This document shows, in pieces, positions 51,415-59,519 of a stretch of 64,000 nt of DNA. Origin of the DNA: Sphingorhabdus sp. 109 (GTDB lineage Bacteria; Pseudomonadota; Alphaproteobacteria; Sphingomonadales; Sphingomonadaceae); NCBI RefSeq assembly GCF_902506555.1, contig NZ_LR732707.1, positions 2,813,290 through 2,877,289 on the forward strand, written 5' to 3'. The position numbers and the translations under genes were made by a program. Positions within the stretch are counted from its first letter, which is position 1. Every line of letters starts with the position of its first letter. A model generated the notes under the pieces. The model searched no databases and was not told where the DNA came from. It saw only the letters and a list, made by a program, of their open reading frames with translations.

Positions 51415-53223
51415 TCAATCCAGTTTTTCGGCGAGCTCGGCCGGTATCCTGACCGGATGGGCGAGCAATATCTGGCCATAGCCCTTGCCCTGCGCATCAT
51501 TTCTGATGCTCGCGACACCGCCGCCACCAAGCACCGCGTCGATCAGGAAATTGATCGCGTGGGAGCCGGGCAGATAATATTTGTCGATTTGGGCTGCATC
51601 GGCGCCACCTTCGATAAAATGGCCGAAGCGCTTGGCTACGGACTCCGGGGTAAGAGCCGCCCAGATATAGGGCAGATAGGCAGGATCGCGCGCGATCACG
51701 CCGATATTGGCCTTGTCGCCCTTGTCTCCCGAGCGGGCCCAGGCCAACCGGACCAGCGGAACGGTGACGGCGCTTTCCGGTTCGCGCGGATTTTGCGGCG
51801 GCGCCGGACGGTTTATGGCAGCCGGGTTGAAGCCCTGACCTTGTTCGTCCTGGAATGTGATTTCCTTGCCATCGACATCGATCGTGACGGTTACAGAATC
51901 TTTCGGTGTCAGATAGGAAAAAAGCCTCACGACGGGCGATGGTTTGGCCCGCGCGCCGGAAAAACTCCCCAGACCTGGCGGCGTCGCAAGACCCAGCCCG
52001 GTCAGCTCGCGCAGCAGGATGCCGATGGCTGCGGCTTCGCTGTGTTTGGCGGCAATTTTCGCGACCACTTCGCGCGGTTCATGAAAGGCGGCATAGTCGC
52101 CAAACTGGCTTTCCGCGCCGATCAGCTCGACGCTGGTTTCGCTATAGTCGCCCAGATTGTGGCCGCGCAGGATCTTGTTGGCACGGACAAAGACATTGTC
52201 GCAGAATTTCTGCGCCTTGCGGGCAGCATCAATGCCGTAGAAACTGACATAGGTCCCGCCGCGATAGCCCTCGCCATAGGTCAGGCAGGTCTTGTAATGG
52301 TCGGGTGCAGGATAGCCTTTCGCCGGGGACACGTGCACTTCGTCCAAGCCGGCCTGGACGATTTCAACCTGTGAAAAATCGCACACGACATCGGGCAGCA
52401 TATAGGCCTGCGGATCGCCGATTTCATACAGCATTTGTTCGGACACCGTGCCGACCGTGACGCAGCCACCGGTGCCTTCGGGCTTGCCCACGGTGAACGA
52501 GCCGTCGGGAGAAACCGTGCCAATCGGATAGCCGATATTCGAAATGTCACCAGCCTCTTCCCAGTCGGTATAATTGCCACCGGTCGCTTGCGGTCCGCAT
52601 TCCAGCAAATGGCCTGCCAGGCTTCCGCTGGCGAGCAGGTCATGGTCGCTCGCCGACCAGCCGAATTCATGGATACAGGCGCCCAATGTCACCGCGCTGT
52701 CGACGCAGCGACCGGTGATCACGATATCCGCGCCTTCGGACAGCGCCTTGGCAATAGGGAACGCGCCGAGATAGGCGTTGATGCTGGCGATCCTGTCCTT
52801 GTCCGGAAAGGCCGCGCCGGTGAACATTTCCTTGGGCGCAGCTGCAGCGATTTCATCCCGTTCGCCCAGCAGATTATCGCCGGTGATCACCGCTACCTTG
52901 AGGTCGAGACCCTGTTCCCTGATGACCGCCCGTGCCGCTTCGCCGCAGGAAGCGGGATTGACCCCGCCGGCGTTGGCGATGATCTTCACGCTCTTTGCTG
53001 CAATAGCCTTGGCATGCGGCTTCAGAATCGCGCTGATAAAATCACCGGCAAAGCCAGCCGCCGGGTCCCTGGCATGGGCCCGCGCCATGATCGACATGGT
53101 GATCTCGGCGAGATAGTCATAGACCAGATAATCCACGTCCGCATTGAGCAGCTGCGGAGTAGCCATGGCGCTTTCACCCCAATAGCCACTCGCACCGCCG
53201 ATCCGGATGCTCCTGTCCGGCAT
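51415..53223 (-). CDS. AtuA-like protein (DUF1446, acyclic terpene utilisation family)
   Basis: A 602-residue cytosolic protein of the AtuA/DUF1446 family, linked in Pseudomonas to degradation of citronellol-type acyclic terpenes. The N-terminus RIGGASGYWGESAMATPQLL and the segments KIIANAGGVNPASC, VITGRCVDSAVTLGACIHEFGW and GTGGCVTVGTVSEQMLYEIG are characteristic. The C-terminal ~110 residues (LARSGDKGDKANIGVIARD) form the second family domain. The catalytic role is not established. It lies between a VOC protein and a TIGR03084-type gene. The ATG at 53223 was preferred over a TTG at 53232. Confidence 0.85.
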   Translation of the reverse strand: MPDRSIRIGGASGYWGESAMATPQLLNADVDYLVYDYLAEITMSIMARAHARDPAAGFAGDFISAILKPHAKAIAAKSVKIIANAGGVNPASCGEAARAVIREQGLDLKVAVITGDNLLGERDEIAAAAPKEMFTGAAFPDKDRIASINAYLGAFPIAKALSEGADIVITGRCVDSAVTLGACIHEFGWSASDHDLLASGSLAGHLLECGPQATGGNYTDWEEAGDISNIGYPIGTVSPDGSFTVGKPEGTGGCVTVGTVSEQMLYEIGDPQAYMLPDVVCDFSQVEIVQAGLDEVHVSPAKGYPAPDHYKTCLTYGEGYRGGTYVSFYGIDAARKAQKFCDNVFVRANKILRGHNLGDYSETSVELIGAESQFGDYAAFHEPREVVAKIAAKHSEAAAIGILLRELTGLGLATPPGLGSFSGARAKPSPVVRLFSYLTPKDSVTVTIDVDGKEITFQDEQGQGFNPAAINRPAPPQNPREPESAVTVPLVRLAWARSGDKGDKANIGVIARDPAYLPYIWAALTPESVAKRFGHFIEGGADAAQIDKYYLPGSHAINFLIDAVLGGGGVASIRNDAQGKGYGQILLAHPVRIPAELAEKLD

Positions 53224-53228
53224 ATGAT

Positions 53229-53609
53229 TCAACCCATCTGGTGCAGAGCGCAGAGCTTGTTGCCGTCCGGATCCCGCAGATAGGCGAGATAAAGCTTCAT
53301 GCCGGGATTATCGCGCACGCCAGGAGGGTCTTCAATGGCGGTACCGCCGGCTTCCAGGCCGGCTTTGTGCCAGGCATCGGCCTGATCGGGACTTTCCATC
53401 GCAAATCCTACGGTCATGCCATTGCCGCATGTGGCTTCCTTGCCATCGATAGGGGCCGTAACCATGAAGATGCTGCCGTTGTGAACATACATCAGCCGGC
53501 CCTTCGGATCGACCATCGCTTCCGGACCGCCAACGCTTTTGAACAACGCGTCATAGAATTTCTTCGAGCGGTCGATATCGTTCGATCCGACCATCATGTG
53601 ACTGAACAT
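53229..53609 (-). CDS. VOC-family (glyoxalase/dioxygenase fold) protein
   Basis: A 126-residue single-module VOC protein beginning MFSHMMVGSNDIDRSKKFYDALF, with GNGMTVGFAMESPDQADAWHKAGLEAGG and a C-terminal YLRDPDGNKLCALH, which includes the usual Glu/His metal-site region in reduced form. It is first in the VOC-AtuA-TIGR03084 run. Substrate unknown. Confidence 0.88.
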   Translation of the reverse strand: MFSHMMVGSNDIDRSKKFYDALFKSVGGPEAMVDPKGRLMYVHNGSIFMVTAPIDGKEATCGNGMTVGFAMESPDQADAWHKAGLEAGGTAIEDPPGVRDNPGMKLYLAYLRDPDGNKLCALHQMG

Positions 53610-53734
53610 TTTTCTCTCCTTTGTTCGCGGCTAGTCGGGCAGGAGCGTTCCTGCCCGGATGCAATCTTGCCTTGTTCTAACCGTCTGGCATCTTTAAGCG
53701 AGTGATTAATTTATTCAAGCAGGACAAAATCCAA

Positions 53735-54508
53735 ATGCAATTGCAGGACAAGATTATCGTTATCACCGGTGGCGCCAGCGGCATCGGGGCGGCCATGGCC
53801 CGCCGCTTCGCTGCGGAAGGGGCCAGAAAGGTCATTTGCGCGGACCGTGATCTTGCCGGGGCGCAGGCCGTCGCGGATGAAATTGGCGGCGTTGCAATCA
53901 AAACCGATGTGTCTCTGGCCAAGGATATCAGCCATCTGATCGAAACGGTGGAAGCCGATGTCGGGCCGATCGACCTGTTCGTATCCAACGCCGGTATCAT
54001 AACCGGTGGTGGTGTCGAAGTGCCAGATGCCGATTGGCAGAATATCTGGGAAATCAACGTTCTGTCTCATATCCAGGCGGCACGGATATTGGTGCCGAAA
54101 ATGCTGGCCCGTGGCGGCGGCTATCTGCTCAATACCGCGTCGGCGGCCGGCTTGCTGGCGCAAATCGGATCGGCGCCTTATTCGGTGACCAAACATGCTG
54201 CGGTCAGCTTTGCCGAATGGCTGGCGATCACCCATGGCGCAGAAGGACTGAAAGTGTCAGTGCTCTGTCCGCAAGGCGTTGATACGCCAATGATTGCCGG
54301 TGTCGACACATCCACCGTGGCCAAGGACGGTATCGTGACGCCCGAACATGTCGCGGATATGTGCGTTGAGGCAATCGGCGACGAACGGTTCCTGATTCTG
54401 CCGCATCCGGTAGTCGGCGACTATATCAAACAGAAGGGGGCCAATCCCCAACGCTGGATTTCCGGCATGCAACGATGGCAGGCGATGCTGGCTGAACAGG
54501 ATACCTGA
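53735..54508 (+). CDS. SDR-family oxidoreductase
   Basis: Classical short-chain dehydrogenase of 257 residues, with the cofactor motif ITGGASGIGAAMARRFA, NAG in VSNAGIITGGG, and the catalytic YSVTKHA (YxxxK). It is transcribed away from the VOC-AtuA cluster, with a 125-nt shared upstream region. The ATG at 53735 has AGGAC 9 bases upstream; the upstream GTG extension is less likely. Substrate unknown; a role with the neighbouring degradation-type genes is possible. Confidence 0.9.
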   Translation: MQLQDKIIVITGGASGIGAAMARRFAAEGARKVICADRDLAGAQAVADEIGGVAIKTDVSLAKDISHLIETVEADVGPIDLFVSNAGIITGGGVEVPDADWQNIWEINVLSHIQAARILVPKMLARGGGYLLNTASAAGLLAQIGSAPYSVTKHAAVSFAEWLAITHGAEGLKVSVLCPQGVDTPMIAGVDTSTVAKDGIVTPEHVADMCVEAIGDERFLILPHPVVGDYIKQKGANPQRWISGMQRWQAMLAEQDT

Positions 54509-54614
54509 CGCCGTCCCGACAACGGGCCTAACAATAATGGCCTGACAAAATGGAGCATTGGGACTCTTCCTGTTCGCCTCTAGCGTCGCTGCAGATGCAA
54601 GAGGAGAGAAAATC

Positions 54615-55547
54615 ATGGCATTGGTATCAGTCGTGGGCGCTACCGGTCGGCAAGGCCTGGCACAAATACGACAATTGGCAGCGGCAGGTCACAAGGTCCG
54701 TGCCCTGTCACGCAGTGAAAATCCGGATCTGGGAGGCACAAATGCAGCGGATGAATGCCGCCAGATTGATCTGACCGACGAATCGACCTGGGTCCCCGCC
54801 TTTGAAGGTTCGGATGCGGTTTTCTACACCCACCCGCTACAGGCGCGCGAAGATCGTGCAACCATGGTGGGCAAGGTCGCGGCCGCGGCCAAGGAAGCCG
54901 GCACCGAGCGTTTCGTCTGGAACACCTCGAGCTGGATACCCGAGCGTCCCGGCGACCCGTTCACCTATGGCAACAACACTATCGCGGTAAACGAGATTTT
55001 CCGCTCCGGCATGCCGGCTACCGTATTCGGTTCGGTGCTGTTCATGGACAATCTGCTGACCAACTGGGCGCGGCCGTTCATTGTTGACGAAAAACGCTAT
55101 GTCTATCCGCACAATGCCGATCTTCAGGCCAACTGGATCAGTCTTGATGATGTCGGCAAATGTATGGTTGCCGCAATGGACCGTCCGGACTTCGAAGGTT
55201 CCTGGCTCAATATCGGCGGACCACAGCGTCTGAGACCACCAGAAGTAGCGGAAACCCTGTCACGGGTATTTGGTCATGAAATCAAATATGACCCGTGCAC
55301 GCCGAAAGAGTTCGGCGACTATCTGGTCAAGGCCTTTGGTGACGATGTGCCGCCGGAAAACCGTGAAACCATGGCTGCGGGAATCACCGCATTCTACGAA
55401 TATAACAACAATAATGTCACCAGGCCTTTCGAAGTCGACACCGATTTCATGCAGCAGCGTCTGCCGGAAGTCGAATTCGAGACGCTGGAAGAATGGGCAG
55501 CACGGCAGGACTGGTCGGAAGACGCCCACCGCCCGCCTGCGGGATAG
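54615..55547 (+). CDS. NmrA-like NAD(P)-binding protein
   Basis: Atypical SDR of 310 residues with SVVGATGRQGLAQIRQLAAAGH at the N-terminus, typical of NmrA/HSCARG-like proteins that bind NAD(P) as a sensor or reduce small substrates. A strong ribosome-binding site (GAGGAGAG) precedes the ATG. It lies about 105 bases after the SDR gene. The active-site YxxxK is not visible, so enzymatic activity is uncertain. Confidence 0.85.
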   Translation: MALVSVVGATGRQGLAQIRQLAAAGHKVRALSRSENPDLGGTNAADECRQIDLTDESTWVPAFEGSDAVFYTHPLQAREDRATMVGKVAAAAKEAGTERFVWNTSSWIPERPGDPFTYGNNTIAVNEIFRSGMPATVFGSVLFMDNLLTNWARPFIVDEKRYVYPHNADLQANWISLDDVGKCMVAAMDRPDFEGSWLNIGGPQRLRPPEVAETLSRVFGHEIKYDPCTPKEFGDYLVKAFGDDVPPENRETMAAGITAFYEYNNNNVTRPFEVDTDFMQQRLPEVEFETLEEWAARQDWSEDAHRPPAG

Positions 55548-55582
55548 ACTTTTCCCCATATTGCTGAATTGAATGACGATAG

Positions 55583-55615
55583 CGGCCTTTGCTCCGAACC
55601 CCGGAGCGAAGGCCG
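55583..55615. terminator. Strong bidirectional hairpin between convergent genes
   Basis: CGGCCTTTGCTCCG (55583-55596) and CGGAGCGAAGGCCG (55602-55615) form a 14-bp stem with one T-G pair and a 5-base loop, placed between the convergent NmrA-like and HupE genes. There is no T run on either side, but position and strength suggest a shared transcript end. Confidence 0.55.
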
Positions 55616-55649
55616 GATTCTATGCGGGGTCAACCCCCTGGGAAAATGG

Positions 55650-56639
55650 TCAGGCGACCATCCGCTCGATGAACCAGTAAGTAGAGAGGATCCCGATGCC
55701 ATAGGCCAGGGCGGTTTTTGCCGGATGCAGCCAATCGACCCGGAATTTCCTCAGGCCATATAACAAGGCCAGAGCGAGCGCGACAATCGCCAGCTGGCCG
55801 ATTTCCACGCCGAGATTGAAGGTCAGCAAGGCGAGCGGAACATCGCCTTCCGGCAGTCCGATTTCCGCCAGCGCTCCGGCAAAACCGAAGCCGTGGAGAA
55901 GTCCGAACAGAAAAGCGACGATCCACGGGAAACGTTCCGACAGGCGTCGGTCATCAGGCTTGGCTTTCACCACCTCGACAGCGAGGAAGATAATGGAAAG
56001 CGCAATCACCGCTTCGACCGGCTGCGATGGCAGCGATAGCCAGCCGAGCGTTGTCCCCACCAATGTGATGCTGTGCGCGACCGTGAAGGCGGTGACGGTC
56101 TTGGCAACCAGCCAGCCGCCCTTGAGCAGCAGCACGAGCGCCAGCACGAAAAACAGATGGTCGAAGCCGAGCAGGATATGCTCTATCCCGATGATCGTAT
56201 ATGTCACCGCGACATTGGAAATGATCGAGGGCTTGGCCAGGGTGGCGACCGGCTGGTCTGGTGTCAGGCGCAGAGTCTGCATGGGGCTGCCGATCGGGGC
56301 AATGCGGACCAGCGCATCGGTGGTGGAAAGCGCGAGTCCTTTCAGCCCGATCGCCTGCCCCTGGAGCGTGCCGTCGCAGCGCAAATTGAGATGGGTCAGA
56401 ATATTGCTGCCGGTAAATTCGCGCTGGCGCTCGCCTCGGATTTTGCAATTGGCGGGGATGATGACCTGTCCACTCTGGCCCAGGCGGGAATTGGCGGAGG
56501 CTTTCCACAGCAGCGCCCATTGGCCCGGCGCCTGTTCGGTCAGCTCGATATAGGCCGGGCGCAGCTCGTCGGCGCGGGCGCTGCCGGGTGCGAGCCCGCA
56601 GGCAAAAGAGACCCAGAGAATAGCCAGCCAGCGAATCAT
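55650..56639 (-). CDS. HupE/UreJ-family membrane protein
   Basis: A 329-residue protein with a signal peptide, a secreted beta-rich domain (about 22-145) and a C-terminal membrane domain of six helices carrying the family motif GIEHILLGFDHLFFVLALVL and LLHGFGFAGALAEIGLP. HupE/UreJ proteins are nickel or cobalt permease relatives, but this long form with an exported N-terminal domain occurs away from hydrogenase or urease genes and its substrate is unknown. It is coupled to the parvulin gene by 4 nt. Confidence 0.85.
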   Translation of the reverse strand: MIRWLAILWVSFACGLAPGSARADELRPAYIELTEQAPGQWALLWKASANSRLGQSGQVIIPANCKIRGERQREFTGSNILTHLNLRCDGTLQGQAIGLKGLALSTTDALVRIAPIGSPMQTLRLTPDQPVATLAKPSIISNVAVTYTIIGIEHILLGFDHLFFVLALVLLLKGGWLVAKTVTAFTVAHSITLVGTTLGWLSLPSQPVEAVIALSIIFLAVEVVKAKPDDRRLSERFPWIVAFLFGLLHGFGFAGALAEIGLPEGDVPLALLTFNLGVEIGQLAIVALALALLYGLRKFRVDWLHPAKTALAYGIGILSTYWFIERMVA

Positions 56640-57451
56640 GGCCGACCGGCTACCGTGATGTCATATTCCGCCTGGAGACGGGCGAGGCTTTTGTCTCTCT
56701 GTTCGGCCTGTCGCGTGGCGGACCAGTCATTGGCGACCCTTTGCCGGACGTCCGCAAGCGTCGCTGTCTGACCGGGGGTTTTCGCGGAAATCCTGACGGC
56801 ATGGCTGCCGAAACCCGAGACGATCGGGCCGTTCCAGTCGCCGGGCTCCAGCGTCTCGAGCTGTTCCGCAAAACGCTCGCCAAATTGTCGGGCAATGTCC
56901 GCTGTCTCCGTCCGCGCGAAAGTCCGCGGCGTGGAAAGGGGTTGCGCGAAGCTGTCGGGGTTCGCACCGGCTTTCAGCTGGTCGATCCGCTGACGCGCCT
57001 CGCTTGCATCGATCTGGCCGAGATAGATCTGTTCGAAATCATAGAGCGGGGGAAGGGCGTATTTTTCGGGGTGGTCGTCCATCCATTGCTTCAGGATCGT
57101 ATCGTCCGCTCCAGAGTCTGCCGTCTCTCCGCTTTCGATAAAGCGCATCTTGGTAAACAGCCGCCGCCGGATGACGGGGTCGTTTTTGTCCAGCCCCAGC
57201 CGCAAGGCTTCGCGATAGTAGATTTCCTCGGCAATTTCCTGATCGATCAGGGCGTCCAGTTCAGCCTGCGTAGGCGTCCGCCGGAAATTCTGCACCCAGC
57301 CTGTCTTGAGCCTTTCGATATCCGTTTCATCAATATGGATCGCATAGTCAGCCGGATCCCGATTGCTGCCACTAGCCCAGAAGAAGGCAAAGACGAGCAG
57401 CGCACCCCCGAGAAAATGAACGAGCGGTTCCCGAATAAGCTTGTGCATCAT
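56636..57451 (-). CDS. Membrane-anchored peptidyl-prolyl isomerase (parvulin/SurA-like)
   Basis: A 271-residue periplasmic foldase candidate with one N-terminal membrane helix (about 10-27), a SurA-like helical N-domain with TPTQAELDALIDQEIAEEIYYREALRLGLD, and a C-terminal PPIC-type domain (about 145-245: DFEQIYLG, then LEPGDWNGPIVSGFGSHAVRI). The ATG at 57451 precedes the membrane helix; a longer start to 57526 adds an unlikely segment. It sits between the DUF3604 lipoprotein and HupE genes and may help assemble them. Confidence 0.8.
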   Translation of the reverse strand: MMHKLIREPLVHFLGGALLVFAFFWASGSNRDPADYAIHIDETDIERLKTGWVQNFRRTPTQAELDALIDQEIAEEIYYREALRLGLDKNDPVIRRRLFTKMRFIESGETADSGADDTILKQWMDDHPEKYALPPLYDFEQIYLGQIDASEARQRIDQLKAGANPDSFAQPLSTPRTFARTETADIARQFGERFAEQLETLEPGDWNGPIVSGFGSHAVRISAKTPGQTATLADVRQRVANDWSATRQAEQRDKSLARLQAEYDITVAGRP

Positions 57452-57541
57452 TTGTCGAAATATCCAATCTGTGCAACCGCGGCATGCCAATGCAATCCGG
57501 GCCTGTCGGCTGACAGGTCCCGTCAAATCACTGTCCCGGAC

Positions 57542-59431
57542 CTAGGCTGCCGGCGTATACCAGATGGGCGAGCTGTAGGCGCGCTCCTGCTGGATCTTGA
57601 TGACATCATCGGGCAGGGTCAGGTTGAATTTCAGCGCATCATAGACAGGCCAGGTCGGCGTCGGGATTTCCAGGACGCGCACATAGTAAAAGGCATTTTG
57701 CGCGGCATCGAAATCGGGGTCCTGCCAGAAGGTAACCAGTTCAGGCGCGCCGGTGGCATTGTCCCAGGTGCCCTTGGCCAGATCGACGGTATTGGGAACC
57801 GCGGGCAGCTTGCCATCGCCCCCGGGCTTGCGGTTATCAGCATCGCTCCAGCTGACATTATAGATTTTTTCCTGACTCTTGCCGGTTGCGTCGACCCAGC
57901 CCTTGATTACCTGGATCCGGTCGAGACTGGCGCTTTCCGGGTCCATCAGCGCACTGATCAGGAATTTGGGCGCTTGGCCGCCGCCGCCCTTGAGATCGCC
58001 GCCCATCGGAACACCCTTGGTATAGCCGGCCTTGACCAGATCAGCGGTGTCATCGGCAGAAAAATCAAAGCCGCCGAAGAAGCGGACCTGCATCCGCGGG
58101 CCGGTTGTCGCATAGACTTCGCGGCGCATCATCGCATCGAAAATGGCTTCGCGCGTGTTGCTGGTCGCCCAGACGGCGGCATAGCCGCTGGACAGATAAT
58201 GCCAGCCGAACCGTCCTTCGCGGGTGCCGAGATTCTGTGGCTCCAGAGCGCGTTGCTTGTTATTCGCTTCGTTCGCGCTGTGCTTGCCGAAGAAATTATC
58301 CTCGTCTGCCGTTGCCAGCGAGGTGTGGCTGTCGGTCGATCCGATCATGCCGAATTTGAAAGGATTGGCGCCGACGGACAGGGTCAGTTCCAGCCCGCGT
58401 TTGAGCGCTTCGCGGACATAGCTGCCACCATAGCTTTCCGGTGGCATGTCTCTGGTGCAGCTCAGATTGCATTTGTCCCATCCGGTGACGCCGAAACTGG
58501 CAAACTCGTCATTGGGCGACAGAAAGGGGTGGGATTCGCTGTCGCCCTTGATCTGCGTGACCTCGACAATCGGTTCGCGCAGCGCACGGGTCCTGATATA
58601 GGCTGCGTCAATCGGGCTGCCGTCGAACTTGTTCATCGCGAACATGCGGCCATTCGAGACATTGCTGTTGTGCGGAATGGCGAGTACCTTGCCGCCGGTC
58701 TTTTTCTCATAGGCATCCATATAGGTCCAAAGCTTTTCCGGGTCCTGCGATCCCAGCGCCCCATAAGGAATGGTATCACCCATTTCCTCCGGATCGTCGC
58801 GAAACATCACGACGCGATGGAGGTTGTCGCCTTGCGGCATCGGCGTATATTCAAAGCCCATGAAGGCGGTAAATTTCCCCGGTTCATTATACCGGTTTAC
58901 GATCTCGCCGTGCTTTTCCCACAGATCTGCGGTGCGTTCGCGCGTCTCTTCCGGATCCGTGAGCGATTCCGGCAACGTGCCCTTGGCCGCGCCATCGATC
59001 AGCTCTGCCGTGACCTGTAACGATCCCTCGTCGCTCTCGTTCATCATGTCGTGCCAGCGCAGCAGGAATTTATTGGTGAGCAAGGCGATACGCGGGGCTT
59101 CCATGATCGCCTTGGTTGCGCCCATCGCATCGCTATGGTCGGCGATCACCAGAAAATCGAGGGGCCGGGACAATTTTGCCTTGGCCCCCTTTGTTGCCGT
59201 CACTTCTTCGCCGCGGGCAAAACGCAGGGCATTCTCGGCATCGAGCCGGTTGCCGAAACCGAAAGCGTCGATGCTATTGTCGGTATGGAGATGGGTGTCG
59301 CCCCAGAACACTTGTTCGGGATATTCCGTGTTCGCAATCTCTGCGCCGCCGCCGTCCTCATTGTTGATTTCTGAACAGGCCGACAAGGCCAGAGCAGCGG
59401 TGCATGCTGCCAGCATCAGTGTTTTGCGCAT
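57542..59431 (-). CDS. DUF3604-domain lipoprotein (PHP-like metallohydrolase candidate)
   Basis: A 629-residue exported protein with a lipobox (LALSAC, Cys19) and a DUF3604 domain. Near the mature N-terminus, VFWGDTHLHTDNSIDAFGFG gives the HxH (47, 49) seen in PHP-type metal-dependent hydrolases; further probable ligand segments are LVIADHSDAMG, GFEYTPMP, AIPHNSNVSNG and GSTDSHTSLA. The substrate is unknown. It heads a run with a parvulin and a HupE-like protein. The ATG at 59431 gives the signal peptide; MGDSI upstream is an alternative. Confidence 0.88.
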   Translation of the reverse strand: MRKTLMLAACTAALALSACSEINNEDGGGAEIANTEYPEQVFWGDTHLHTDNSIDAFGFGNRLDAENALRFARGEEVTATKGAKAKLSRPLDFLVIADHSDAMGATKAIMEAPRIALLTNKFLLRWHDMMNESDEGSLQVTAELIDGAAKGTLPESLTDPEETRERTADLWEKHGEIVNRYNEPGKFTAFMGFEYTPMPQGDNLHRVVMFRDDPEEMGDTIPYGALGSQDPEKLWTYMDAYEKKTGGKVLAIPHNSNVSNGRMFAMNKFDGSPIDAAYIRTRALREPIVEVTQIKGDSESHPFLSPNDEFASFGVTGWDKCNLSCTRDMPPESYGGSYVREALKRGLELTLSVGANPFKFGMIGSTDSHTSLATADEDNFFGKHSANEANNKQRALEPQNLGTREGRFGWHYLSSGYAAVWATSNTREAIFDAMMRREVYATTGPRMQVRFFGGFDFSADDTADLVKAGYTKGVPMGGDLKGGGGQAPKFLISALMDPESASLDRIQVIKGWVDATGKSQEKIYNVSWSDADNRKPGGDGKLPAVPNTVDLAKGTWDNATGAPELVTFWQDPDFDAAQNAFYYVRVLEIPTPTWPVYDALKFNLTLPDDVIKIQQERAYSSPIWYTPAA

Positions 59432-59519
59432 AATTGAGTCTCCCATCCCAAGAACAGGAAGCTATCCCTCCCGGCGGCCCGGTGCAATAGGCAGCTGTTC
59501 TGGTTAGCCTGACGTAGCG

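Noticed and set aside
56741-59020. 759-codon plus-strand frame
   Set aside because: Antisense to the parvulin and DUF3604 genes; long only because of third-position GC bias.
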